64,000 nucleotides of DNA from Mimachlamys varia (taxonomy: Eukaryota > Mollusca > Bivalvia > Pectinida > Pectinidae): the NCBI GenBank assembly GCA_947623455.1, contig OX392536.1:7497282-7561281 (forward strand), in the 5' to 3' direction. The notes under the pieces were generated by a model. That model ran no database searches and was not told the DNA's origin. It saw only the letters and a list, made by a program, of their open reading frames with translations. The translations under genes and the position numbers were made by a program. Below, one piece after another: positions 1 through 12,138 of the stretch (positions are counted from its first letter, which is position 1; each line of letters opens with the position of its first letter).

Positions 1-690
1 GAATATGAATATGAGGTGCACTGTATCTATATCATTCTTGTATCGAAAGTAGACCGTACACGATTCTAGTTGTAAACAATTGAAGACATTGGCATGGCCT
101 GAATAATTGGTGATTTTTTTAGTGACGGGAACTCTCTAAACGTTCCGTGGCCTTTATTAGAAGATACTCGAAGTGACAAATCTTAAGGAAACCAATAACT
201 TTCCGAGGGACACTCATTCAGCTGTCAATCCGGTTAAGTATACACCAACTCCGTAGTTCTATAATTCATCCATTTCCTCATGTTAAAAGTTACATTTGAT
301 TAGAATTCATTGACACAATTTATATCTTTGTCTTATCCATTTACTTTTTATTGTTCGTTCTGAATAAAATCACTGATAATGATTCTATAATTCCCTTTCA
401 CTTCTGGTTGACTATGTTCTATAATTCATCCATTTTGTCTCGAATGTTGAATGCAATGTTTCATTGCAAATGATGGTGAGCAGGTGTTAGTTATTAGCTA
501 GCAGGTATTAGTCGATCATATCTACACTTCTGAACCTGAAATCAAAATCACAACTGCTCGTTTACATCAATTATGACGTACATTGACAGCTTACTACTAA
601 CCTTTACAATAAACGTGACGATTTCAATTCTCCGATGTTACATACATACTATGTAAGATGGTTTGTGAGAATAAAGCTATAGTGTTTTAA
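1..690. repeat. Left-edge copy of the zinc-finger 3'-flank duplication block
   Basis: Positions 1-443 are almost identical, base for base, to 29275-29712. After a gap of about 70 bases the similarity resumes at a lower level (about 517-694 against 29703-30085). No open frame of note. It is the tail of a duplicated unit whose zinc-finger gene, if present, would lie left of the window. The TTAA at 687-690 is the unoccupied counterpart of the foldback transposon insertion at 30082. Confidence 0.85.
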
Positions 691-919
691 CAATTAGGAT
701 GACGCCAATTAAGTACGTTTTATACATGCCATTGAAAGAAAATGCATTTGAAAAGAAAGGATCAATAAATAGTTGATCAGAAATGCCTAAAACAGATATC
801 AAAGTTATCTTAATAGATGGTAAGGGTATTGTGTTTCATTATGTTTTTATTATATATCCACATCTGTAGATCTGTGAAAATCTTTAATATTCATTGATAT
901 GGCAGGAATAGTTTGTTAT

Positions 920-2205
920 TGCTATTTCTTGACAAGTGATGGATGAATCATTCTCATCTGATAAACAATATGGTTGACATGCGACTGTCTTGGATTTGGC
1001 AGTAAAAGCTATCGCTAAATTTTAAGTTTACCTTGGTGCCTAGTTGTGTATGGTTCACTTTCTAATATATCTGATAAACAATATGGTTGACATGCGGCCG
1101 TCTTGGAATTGCTATTAATAGTTTGTTAGCGCTATTTCTTTATCTTTACTGGATGGATTATTCCCAAATTTCATGTGTAAGTTTTTCGTGGTGCTTGCAT
1201 CAGAAAAACAAAATGGATGACAACTGCGCTAACCTGGATTATGATATTGACAGTTTTAAGACCACTATCTGATGATGGTAAGCTTATCAAATCTGTGGTC
1301 CGTCGTCCGTCCTTAAACAATTTTTGTAACCGTTATAACTTGAGAAGGATGGATCTTTCTCAAATTTCATAATTATGCACGTTCCTCTTGTTCCCTAGCT
1401 GTGCTTTACTGATTTTGGGACTGATCGGAAAGACAAAATGGCTGCCAGGCGACCATTTTGGATTTTGACAATGAAAATTTGTTACTGTTTTATCTTGAGA
1501 GCTACTGTAATGATCTTTCTCAAATTTTCATATACAGGTTCCCATTGGCGCCTAGTTGTGCTGTATTGATTTTTGGGACTGATCCTAAAAAGAAAATGGC
1601 TGCCAGGCGGCCATCTTGGATTTTGGCAATGATTTTTTTTTTACCGTAATATCTTCAGAAGTACTTTATGGACCTGTCCCAAATTTCATATACAAGTTCC
1701 CCGTTTTGCAAAGTTGTGCAGTATTGATTTTGGGACTGATCGGGAAAACAAAATGGCGGGCAGACGGCCATCTTGGATTTTGACAAAGAAGTTTTGTTAC
1801 CGTAATATCATGAGAAGTACTTGATGGATCTTTCCCAAATTTCATATGCAAGTTTCCCTTTTTGCAAAGCTGTGCAGTATTGATTTTGCGACTGATCGTA
1901 ATATACTTTCATGGTCAACATACAAGATGGCCGCCAAATGGCCATCTTGTATGTTGACTCTGAAAGTATATTATGGTTTTTTTAAGAGCTAAAAGATAGA
2001 TTTGGAATTTGGAACTGATCATAAAAACAAAACTCCTGACAAGAGACCCTCTTTCAACTATTATTCTTTTTAAGGGAAATTCATAGAACTAAGATTAAGT
2101 ACATAAATGAAGTAAATAAGAAGGGAAAAGGTCAATCATTCTAAGAATGCATTAAAAATAATTAATGGTGGGCGCAAAGATCCCTGTGGGATCTCTTGTT
2201 TGGAA
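920..2205. repeat. Degenerate tandem array of ~150-bp units with paired GCCATCTTG motifs
   Basis: Recurring phrases such as GGACTGATCGG, CAAATTTCATAT and GCCATCTTGGATTTTG appear about every 140-170 bp (near 980, 1100, 1450, 1600, 1755, 1930). The array ends at 2165-2205 with a GGTGGGCGC / GGGATCTCTTGTTT terminus. The same family lies inverted at 10690-11370 and as a fragment at 35430-35650. No coding potential. Probably a mollusc-type non-autonomous transposable element with internal tandem repeats; the class is not recognised. Confidence 0.75.
1896..1976. repeat. ~80-bp near-perfect palindrome (hairpin)
   Basis: Arms of about 35 bp (…ACATACAAGATGGCC and its reverse complement GGCCATCTTGTATGT…) flank a loop of about 7 bases. 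It is the last unit of the 920-2205 array, in which the paired ATGGC/GCCAT motif has extended into a full inverted repeat. Confidence 0.85.
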
Positions 2206-2210
2206 AATAT

Positions 2211-2735
2211 TCTGAGAATTAATTAATTAAGATGAAATAACTATTTTAGATGGAATCAAATAGCTGAATAAATACCATTTGAAATAAAAGAATGCTTGCG
2301 CTAAATAAAACCTTTAGAAAACGGCATTCTGGGGTTTAGAGAGTTGAATCTGCCGGTTTCAAGTCTGATAAACTTTCCGAAATCCTTTGCCTTTTTCATT
2401 AACACATGTTAAAAAATTGTCCAGTGACTATCATATTTCTCTTCACATTGTCGAAATATAGATGCTAACTAATCATCTGAAACAATATTTCAATTTTTAA
2501 GCATTTCTTCCCGTTTTTCCAAGCATTTAAAAGTAACTTTCCCCATGTATTTCTTATGAAGAATCAAGAGGACTTCTTTTCTCGTCAAATTTTTTAAAAC
2601 TTGTATACCTTTGAAATACGCCCAATGACCTAGCAGTTATTCAGCATTTCCTGATGTAATAATTATATATAATATAGATAAAACAAAACAAAAATTTCAA
2701 ACATTTTATTGTTACAGATTTAGCTTACGATGTTT
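2211..2735. other. No feature recognised
   Basis: AT-rich sequence without convincing coding sequence, RNA gene or repeat. Confidence 0.6.
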
Positions 2736-3000
2736 TACAAACATGTCCTCTCTCTCATTCTTCTACATTCTTTAACACTAACAAGCATTACATACAAGCT
2801 TACATCATTTAACACACAATCTTACATTCATTACAAACTGACATTATTTAGCATTACATACTATCTTACATTCATCACAAACTAACATTATTTAACATTA
2901 TACACAATCTTACATTCATTACTTACAAAGTTATATTATTTAACATTACAATTACATACTTACATTATTTAACATTACACACAATCTTACCTTTTTGTTC
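2736..3000. repeat. Degenerate AT-rich tandem repeat
   Basis: The phrases CTTACATTCATTACA, TTATTTAACATTACA and ACACAATCTTAC recur about six times at 50-65 bp spacing. The low-complexity array has no open frame. Confidence 0.75.
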
Positions 3001-3341
3001 TAAAACATGTACACAAATCCTAGGCCTATACAAGCGTAAGCCCTATATATACATGTATGACACCCACACTCACATGTTATACACAACTACACATAACTCG
3101 CATTATTCAAATTATCAATAAAATAATCATTAGTATTGTAGCATTTGAATTTTAATTAAGTATTATTTGAATAATAGTTAGATACTGATTAAATAATAAT
3201 ATATAAATCAACCCGTAATATCCGGTCCACTACAAATGTGACGAAATAGATCACGGCGTAGACAGACAAATAAAAAAAAAATCCGTTACGACGCGGCAAA
3301 CGTAACGCTGAAATTGGAACCAGAGGCTCTGTAATTAATAA

Positions 3342-3490
3342 TGAGAAAATATCAATTGTGAAATCATAACATACAAACACTTTGATAAGTGTGAAAATAT
3401 CAATTGTGAAATCATAACATACAAACACTTTGACAAGTGTGAAAATATCAATTGTGAAATCATAACATACAAACACTTTGACAAGTGTAA
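3342..3490. repeat. 48-bp tandem repeat, 3 copies
   Basis: A unit starting GAAAATATCAATTGTGAAAT recurs at 3342, 3390 and 3438 with one or two differences. Because 48 is a multiple of three, it makes a repetitive 95-residue open frame on the minus strand (3189-3476). That frame has no recognisable domain and is not called as a gene. Confidence 0.85.
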
Positions 3491-4341
3491 AAATAAAACA
3501 GTTTTACGGGAAAAGAATAAACGACCTTTTCTGCCTCATGGTAATTTTCCTGGCTCCATAACACCAATTGAATGTTTTTGGACATTTTTGATATTGATGA
3601 TGGACAGAATTAGATATATACAACCTTATCGTAGTGTCAAGTCATGGTGAGGACCGTATTGTATTGTAACTACAATTATTATAATACACTATATTTTAGC
3701 AATATTATACAACTCAAAGAAAGGCTAAGCTAGAAAATATATTTCATTACTTGTTTGTATCACAACACCATCCTCTATTTCAATGTACTGAGATGTTGAG
3801 AAACCTCCTTTCTTTACATTTTCTACATGCAACACTGTACTCCAGACCATGTTTTGACACATACAACGTTTCGTGTCGCAGTTGCATGTAATTTTACACT
3901 TGAAATCCGAAATTCACCTATTAAACCGCAAGGAACTGCTGCCTAGTATCTGCGGCTGGGAGGGGCAACGTATTCACAAATTCACATGTATATCTGCGAC
4001 ACCATACAAGTAGGACATGATTATTCTCCAGTTCTAGCTACCTCTTCTTGAGTATTCTGCTTTAATGAAGTCCCCGCCTGGCGTTTCCACGGGGTAAAAT
4101 ACCACTCAACTTGCTTGCTCTCGTGTTTGTGTACTTAGTGCAGTCAAGTACGACTGACAAAGTTCGAAACTTCTACCTGAAATGATGACGCTAGAAATAT
4201 TCCTATTACCAATAATATGTAATAATGTTATATGATGATATTGGTTATATCATAAACAACAAACAACATTAATGTAATCAGTTTAATCGTTTTTGCAACA
4301 TACGTATATTGACGGAGCTCCGATACCTTGCTAATAATATA
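3491..4341. other. No feature recognised
   Basis: No supported gene, structured RNA or clear repeat. Confidence 0.55.
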
Positions 4342-4640
4342 GAGGCACGATGGTCTAGTGGTAGGACGCCGGGCTCGTGACCGAAGGGTTGCGAGTCCGA
4401 GTCCCGGTCACGGCATTTGTGTTGTATCCTTGAACAAGATTCTTTACTCTGCTTGTTCCAGTCTACTCATCTGTAAATAAGTACATTGTTGGGAAGTGCT
4501 TTAGATTATAGAATGATAGCTGTGAGCGCTGAAATGGCAGCACCGGCTTATGCTCCCCAGGGAGTTGAGAACGATATTGGCTGGTTGCTAAGGCTCTATA
4601 ACCACATCCCCTCCCCTAAAAATTCGTTGAACTGTTGAGA
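4342..4640 (+). mobile_element. tRNA-derived SINE
   Basis: The head is tRNA-like (4342-4415), with an A-box-like TGGTCTAGTGG and a B-box-like GCGAGTCCGAGTCC. It is followed by an unrelated body that includes CAGCACCGGCTTATGCTCCC and GAGTTGAGAACGATATTGGC. The same head and body occur on the minus strand at 45076-45317, so this is a dispersed SINE and not a functional tRNA. It is likely transcribed by RNA polymerase III from the internal promoter and mobilised by a LINE in trans (inference). Confidence 0.85.
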
Positions 4641-5569
4641 TTGTACTTATGAAATGTGCGTGTCGGATGATTCTTGTCTTAAAGAGTTATCATAACTCTA
4701 ACGCTTTCTTATATTTTTGAAACAATAATACATAAAATACACAGACTGGCAATGAAAATCAGGAGATGCGACTGTAAGTAGAATGCGTACATATATATAA
4801 TGACACTTTTTGTATAAACCGCTTCGCGGATTTATGCAAAGTGCACACTTTTTTCAGTACATACCGTATAACCCTAAAATAAAATTGTGGTCATTTCTTA
4901 AATACATGTAACCCTCTTTAGAAAGTAAAGCCGTCAACAATACGCTGCGATGAAGTCTAATAATCATACCATCATTGTTTGGGTTTATTTCAAGTAATTG
5001 TTTTAGTCACAAGGATGATTTTTTTGGCTCTAAGATAATAGTATAAGACGTGTTTATTTCGAAAGTAATGTTTCAAAGTACTTACAAAGACGAACAGCCA
5101 GAATACTACATTTATCGTCTGCATAGGTATTGCTCATAGTACCAAGAATTCCTTCCATTTGATAACTCTTTGGTACTACGGTGGCCCATTAACAACAAAT
5201 GGTTTGTAAGTAACTGAACAATCGTAAAACTAAATATTAAACTTTAAAAGTTTGTTTTATTCGATTTTAGTCGATTTTTAGTATGTTGTTCTATACACTT
5301 CCAAGAGGTAAAATGAGCAAAAAATACCTTTGTTGCAATTTTGTTGGGATTGATCGATATAATGACTAGACTATTAATTGACTTTAGGATTACAACTAAG
5401 AGATTGATACTAGGTAAACGATGCAGGCCCATTGGGCCTCTTGTTGCATGTAAAGATTAGTGTATACACGTGATAAGCTATTGTGATCATTTGTCCACAA
5501 ATACCATTTATGTATATTACAGATATGGTATTCGTATGTATATACAGTTTATCTCGACTGAATTGTTTT
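4641..5569. other. Intergenic sequence; repeat terminus at ~5395-5450
   Basis: Mostly unrecognised. At 5395-5450 lies the phrase GATTGATACTAGGT followed by GCAGGCCCATTGGGCCTCTT, the same terminus that closes the 145-bp repeat field near 19250. The rest holds nothing I can support, apart from 5460-5520, which resembles the 5' flanks of the other zinc-finger genes. Confidence 0.55.
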
Positions 5570-5604
5570 TTCTCATATTCAGGTACAATTAAGAAGACAT
5601 TTTA
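5570..5604 (+). promoter_or_regulatory. Predicted 3' splice acceptor and leader of the first zinc-finger gene
   Basis: A T-rich tract followed by CAG|GTACAATTAAGAAG sits about 20 bases before the ATG. The equivalent positions of the other two paralogs read CAG|GTACTAGAATGG (26290) and TAG|GTACAATAAAGAAAC (32960). This conservation suggests a non-coding or short first exon upstream and a single finger-coding last exon. The upstream exon was not identified. Confidence 0.6.
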
Positions 5605-6387
<783 letters not shown>

Positions 6388-6500
6388 ATGTTTGGTGTCT
6401 GTAGTACGGTGATGTCTGTAATAAAAAATGTTCTCGATCATCTAATCTACAGACACACAGACGATTACAGGAAAGAAACTTTACACGCTTTATCTCACTG
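6388..6500 (+). pseudogene. Degenerate trailing zinc finger
   Basis: After the final stop, finger-like DNA continues out of frame (GATGTCTGTAATAAAAAATG, then CTACAGACACACAGACGATT). It is the eroded end of a once longer array. Confidence 0.7.
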
Positions 6501-6704
6501 TCTGTAGTTAGACATTAATTTACTCTTTAACAGAAAGAGACATTGTACTGTAATTTACTAATAAAATAAGATAAGATCCGGGTCAAGTTATGATTAAATG
6601 GTAAATGTCTCTCAAAGTTTTTCCTGGGTCCATTATTAAGTTTTGCAGGAACTTTCATAGCTTCACTACATATTATTTAATTACAGGTATTATGCTTGTC
6701 AATT

Positions 6705-6960
6705 TTTAGCTCACCTGCCCAAGTGAGCTTATACCATGGCCAGTCGTCCGTCGTTCGTCCGTCATCTTTTCTTTAAATTTCTACTAGTCATAAATTACTG
6801 CATTGATTCTCACCAAAATTGTTCAGAAACATCCTTTGTGAAGGGGAACAGATTTTGCCGAAATGATGACTCTGACCTACATGGGCATGGGGCCAGAGGG
6901 GCAGGGCCCACACCTTTCACCACAGTTAGATTATCCAAGAAATTCTCCTTTGATTGAAAG
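6705..6960. repeat. Fragment of a dispersed repeat
   Basis: Begins TTTTAGCTCACCTGCCC and contains AAGTGAGCTTAT followed by CCGTCGTTCGTCCGTC. The same head occurs at 19465-19530 (AGCTCACCTGGCTCGAAGG) and, more diverged, at 21657-21740. This is the usual start of the mollusc 145-bp-unit elements, here without the tandem units. Confidence 0.65.
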
Positions 6961-6999
6961 GGGAATTCATGTCGCTATGACACATCTTGTTTAGCACTC

Positions 7000-8386
7000 A
7001 GGAACTGATTGAAAAACGGGATGTCACTATTTCAATATCACTGTCGATAACCGTGTTATAGAATTGTTTAGATCTTATCAAGATGGCGGACAAGGACGTA
7101 TGAAGAAGGTAGGTTCTTGTTTCAAGCTACCAAAGCAGTTATTTGTAAACACATTGGGACCATGATAAGTGTCATGCTTTCACGAGACGGAAACTGTCGT
7201 GCTAATTTGTCAATTTCGAATTAAGGGTCTAATGTCTCTCTACCGAAGTCAAAAATACTCCCAAATGAGATCCGATAACATTTAGTATTGTGTCTACGTC
7301 CACAATCCTATGTTTCGAAATTCAACAGAAAAAAATAATTGTCCATGTTCGGGATATGTAAGATGATCATTACAAATATTGGTATCAATCCGTAATTTGC
7401 TATTAATATTCGAGCTAATGAGATAATGACACCTCTCATTGCTATTTTTGCAATTTCATAGAGGAACAAGATCAACAATTTTCAAACAAACTAAACAACA
7501 TCCCCCGATATCCCCTCTTTCTAGAGTTGACTTTCCCTTTTGGTTGCATGGATGATGTAGCTATGTTCGACACTTATTTACAAATTTCCCCTTCGAAGGT
7601 GCAATGCTATCAATGAAAGGCCGCCATCATCTTAGCTGCTCGGATATCTGTCGATGCCATTAGTTTCAATGATCACCTGAATCAATCATAGTTATAGGGT
7701 ATACTGTATGAAATTGTTTCGTGACCATCCCATAACCAAATGATTTGATTTTTGGAACTAATCGACACCCTTTTGAAGACCCTTATAAAAATTCGAAATC
7801 GGCAAATGGTCACGACATATTTCGCCTCCATTACGATTTTGATAATTAGTCTAACATCAAGATGGATTGTCAAGCATTTTGTAACTGAACAACAAACAAC
7901 CAACAAGTTTACATTTTTCTGAGTAAACAGGGCACTTATCGTCCTAATGGGTTGACAAATAAATGATCTGGTAGCTTGAAGAGGGGACCTAATTCTTCGT
8001 ACGTCCTGGTCGGCCGTCTCGAATAGACGATTCCATAACACTACAGCAAATATTTCCTTTTTGATTCTATAATTCAGAGCTCCTCTTATTAAAGTGTTAT
8101 TTCTTATTAGATTTCATTGTTACAATGTATATATCACTGTATTACCAATTTACTTTTCATTGTTCGTTCTGAATAAAATCACTGATAATGATTTCCTTTG
8201 ACTTCTGCTTGACTGTTCTATAATTCATACATTTTCTCTCGAATATGAATATGAGGTGCACAGTATCTTTATCATTATTGTATCGATAGTAGACCATACA
8301 AGATTTTAGTTGTGAAACCAATAAAGACATTGGTGTGGCCTGATGAATAAGTAAAGTTTAAGTGCCGGGAGGTCTCTAAACGTTCC
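7000..8386. repeat. Zinc-finger 3'-flank duplication block, copy A
   Basis: Much of this block matches copy B at about 28230-29400: for example GATATTCGAGCT-like phrases near 7410, CCCCTTCGAAGGTGCAATG at 7588, and AATATGAATATGAGGTGCAC at 8243. The match runs to about 8390 (CTCTAAACGTTCC), where the 25-bp satellite replaces the rest. No coding sequence supported. Confidence 0.8.
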
Positions 8387-10145
8387 TTGTTCCGACAACT
8401 GTCACTGTGTGATATACGGACCATTGTCACTGTGTGGTATATTGACCACTGTCATTGTGTGGTATACGGACCACTGTCACTGTGTGGTGTACGGACCACT
8501 GTCACTGTGTGGTATACGGACCACTGTCACTGTGTGGTATACGGACCACTGTCACGGTGTGGTATACGGACCACTGTCACTGTGGTATACGGACCACTGT
8601 CTTTTTGTGATATACGGACCACTGTCATTGTGTGGTATAAGGACCACTGTCACTGTGTGGTATACGGACCACTGTCACTGTGTGGTATACGGACCACTGT
8701 CACTGTGTGGTATACGGACCACTGTCACTGTGTGATATACGGACCACTGTCACTGTGTGGTATACCGACCACTGTCACTGTGGTATACGGACCACTGTCT
8801 TTTTGTGATATACGGACCACTGTCATTGTGTGGTATACGGACAACTGTCAATGTGTGGTATACGGACGACTGTCACTGTGTGGTTTACGGACCACTGTCA
8901 CTGTGGGGTATATGCTCCACTGTCACTGTGTGGGATACGGACCACTGTCGCTGTGTGGTATACGGACCACTGTCACTGTGTGGTATGCGGACCACTGTCA
9001 CTGTGTGATATACGGACCACTGTCACTGTGTTGTATACGGACCACTGTCACTGTATGGTATACGGACCACTGTCAATGTGTGGTGTACGGACCACTGTCA
9101 CTGTGTGGTATACGGACCACTGTCACTGTGTGGTATACGGACCACTGTCACGGTGTGGTATACGGACCACTGTCACTGTGGTATACGGACCACTGTCTTT
9201 TTGTGATATACGGACCACTGTCATTGTGTGGTATAAGGACCACTATCACTGTGTGGTATACGGACCACTTTCACTGTGTGGTATACGGACCACTGTCACT
9301 GTGTGGTATACGGACCACTGTCACTGTGTGATATACGGACCACTGTCACTGTGTGGTATACCGACCACTGTCACTGTGGTATACGGACCACTGTCTGTTT
9401 GTGATATACGGACCACTGTCATTGTGTGGTATACGGACAACTGTCAATGTGTGGTATACGGACCACTGTCACTGTGTGGTATACGGACCACTGTCACTGT
9501 GGGGTATATGCTCCACTGTCACTGTGTGGGATACGGACCACTGTCGCTGTGTGGTATACGGACCACTGTCACTGTGTGGTATGCGGACCACTGTCACTGT
9601 GTGATATACGGACCACTGTCACTGTGTTGTATACGGACCACTGTCACTGTATGGCATACGGACCACTGTCACTGTGTGGTATACGGACCACTGTCACTGT
9701 GTGGTATACGGACCACTGTCACTGTGTGGTATATGCTCCACTGTCACTGTGTGGGATACGGACCACTGTCGCTGTGTGGTATACGGACCACTGTCACTGT
9801 GTGGTATACGGACCACTGTCACTGTGTGATATACGGACCACTGTCACTGTGTTGTATACGGACCACTGTCACTGTATGGCATACGGACCACTGTCACTGT
9901 GTGGTATACGGACCACTGTCGCTGTGTGGTATACGGACCACGGTCACTGTGTGGTATATGGACCACTGCCACTGTGTGGTATACCGACCACTGTCATTGT
10001 GTGGTATATGGACCACTGTCACTGTTTGGTTTACGGACCACTGTCACTGTGTGGTATACGGACCACTGTCACTGTGTGGAATACCGACTACTTTCACTGT
10101 GTGGTATACAGACCGCTGTCCCTTTGTGATATACGGACCACTGTT
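8387..10145. repeat. 25-bp satellite, ~70 units, with a ~596-bp higher-order repeat
   Basis: The unit is close to GGACCACTGTCACTGTGTGG plus TATAC. It lacks stop codons in all plus-strand frames. Since 25 is not a multiple of three, each frame cycles through all phases, giving long spurious open frames (up to 453 residues, repeating every 25 residues). Variant units (CTTTTTGTGATATACGG, ATATGCTCCACTG, short 23-bp units) recur about 596 bp apart (8757 and 9353; 8830 and 9426), showing block duplication. Not regarded as coding. Confidence 0.95.
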
Positions 10146-10689
10146 CAGAACGATTTGTTCGATAAAAGACAAAAAAATCTTATCAACGTGAAGCGTCACA
10201 TGTATGCCATTGTTCTGCTTTTGGAGGGTTTAATTGTAGAGTGTACCATCTATTAAGGTACGTTTTAGAATTGTTCTCCCTTTGTTTCAACATTTAAAGA
10301 AACCAAACCGCACTATATAATTGTAATTTTCTCCATTTCATTCAATATTTTTTTGTCAAATATCTTTAAGCTGTTGCCTTGTTTACAGTACAATTTGCCT
10401 AATTTGATGCCTAATTCTATTAATATAATTATCGTGATGACGATACGATAAGTTGTTTCTCCGCCGACATTCCACCACGCCTGGCCACGTGTTCCTCTAG
10501 TGTGTAATACTATCTTCAACTCACCTAACCCTGAATATATTGGAACTCTTCCAATTCAAAGGTTGTTCATTATAAAGTTTCTGTGATGAGATAATATGTC
10601 TTTCCCTCTAGGGAGTGTCACCAGTATCCAAGTACCAAATTAACACGTGTATAACTATCTGTCTACGTGCCAGATTTTAACCGCTTACG
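10146..10689. other. No gene recognised; decayed short palindromic element near 10535
   Basis: Unique-looking sequence. Around 10530-10590 the phrase GGAACTCTTCCAATTCAAAG matches the short palindromic element found repeatedly in the slit introns. Confidence 0.5.
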
Positions 10690-11370
10690 CTGTTATGAAA
10701 CTTAATACAACAAGAGATCCCAGAGGGATCTTGGCGCCCACCATTGATGATTTTTCATTCATTCATAAAAAGTTTGGATCTTTTGCCTTCTTTCTTTTCT
10801 TACGTTTATGAATTTAATCTTAGTTCTTTGAATTTCTTTTAAAAATTAATAATAGTTGAAAAAAGGTTTTTGTCAAGAGTTTAGTTTTTTGGATCAAATC
10901 CAAATTCCAAATATTTAAGAAAGATCCATCTTGTACTTCTTAAAAAATAACCATATTATACTTTCATACTTAACATGAAAATGGCCGTCTGTCGGCCATA
11001 TTCTTACCCTGGAGAAGTCTAAAAATAAAACCATGCACAACTCGGAACCAAACCGAACTTGTTTATGAAAATTGAGAAGAATCCATAAAGTACTTCTCAA
11101 GAAATAGCGATAACAAACTTTCCATGTGGCAAAATCTGAGATGGCCAACTTTCAGCCATTTGTTTTTCGCGATTAGTCTCAATATCAAAGGGCACAACTA
11201 GACACTAAGGGGAACCTACATATGAAATTTTACTAAGGTCCATGAAGTACTTCTCAAGCAATAGTGATAAAAAAGTTCATGTAAAAATCTAGAAAGGCCG
11301 CTTTTCAGCCATTTTGTTAATCCGATCAGTCCCAAAATCAAAAAGGGCACAACTAGACAAAAAGATTATT
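10690..11370. repeat. Inverted copy of the GCCATCTTG repeat family
   Basis: Begins ACAAGAGATCCCAGAGGGAT then CTTGGCGCCCACC, the reverse complement of the terminus at 2165-2205. It continues with about 140-bp units containing AAAATGGCCGTC-like motifs and CACAACTAGAC, ending near 11370. Confidence 0.75.
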
Positions 11371-11649
11371 GAAGAAAGATACTGTTAAAAAGGGGGTAGG
11401 AGCTTGACAGCTCCCAACCGTGAAATCTACAAGTGTAGGTCAAAACCAAATAATGCCACATCCTCAAAGCGAGAACCGTATGTGACAACAACAACAACAA
11501 ATCACAAGGCACGCAAATCCGAAACACGTAAATAATATCACAGTGAGACCCATGTGGAGACAATTAAACGTTATGGTCGACAATATCTCCCTGTAAGATA
11601 ACATATTTATATGAGTTATATAAATATCGGTGATTTTGACGATGTCATT

Positions 11650-11890
11650 TATGTACTTAACATCCTCGGTATCCAGGGGTTACTATCACCTACGCTCCCT
11701 ACACTCCTGGAACATCCTCGATATCCAGGGGTTACGATCATCTACGCTCTCTACACCCCTGGTACATCATCGATATCCAGGGGTTACGATCACTTACGCT
11801 CTCTACAGATCACCTACGCTCTCTACACCCCTGGAACATCCCCGATATCCAGGGGTTACGATCACCTACGCTCTATACACTCCTGGAATA
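11650..11890. repeat. 52-bp tandem repeat, ~4.5 copies
   Basis: The unit contains GATATCCAGGGGTTACGATC and CTACGCTCTCTACACCCCTG. Copies start near 11664, 11716 and 11768; a partial unit and one more copy follow. The overlapping open frames here are repeat artefacts. Confidence 0.85.
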
Positions 11891-12138
11891 TGTCATGGTA
11901 AAACTGAAGGCTCTGTGTGCACTACCTTGTTGATGAGACAAAAAGACCGGTTCAACCCTTTGGTGTACTTCAAAAGAATATCGTGGTCACATAACGGTAT
12001 AAAGTTAACTGTTTTCAGTTGATATGTAACATTATTCTTCGTGCCTTCGAAAAGTCTATGTTAAATATTTGAATTGTTTTCAGAGTGGGTTAAATCTATC
12101 AGGTCTTCTATTCAAGAAGAATAAGCAGTTTGCAATAC

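Noticed and set aside
3189..3476. 95-residue minus-strand frame with three repeats of FVCYDFTIDIFTL
   Set aside because: Produced by a 48-bp tandem repeat whose length is a multiple of three; no other coding evidence.
4342..4415. A tRNA gene
   Set aside because: Has A- and B-box-like words but is followed by a SINE body that is repeated at 45076-45317, and the cloverleaf is imperfect.
8387..10256. Long plus-strand open frames (314, 453 and 276 residues) as cysteine-rich secreted proteins
   Set aside because: They are translations of a 25-bp satellite that has no stop word; all three frames are open and the peptide simply repeats every 25 residues. No signal peptide or splice context.
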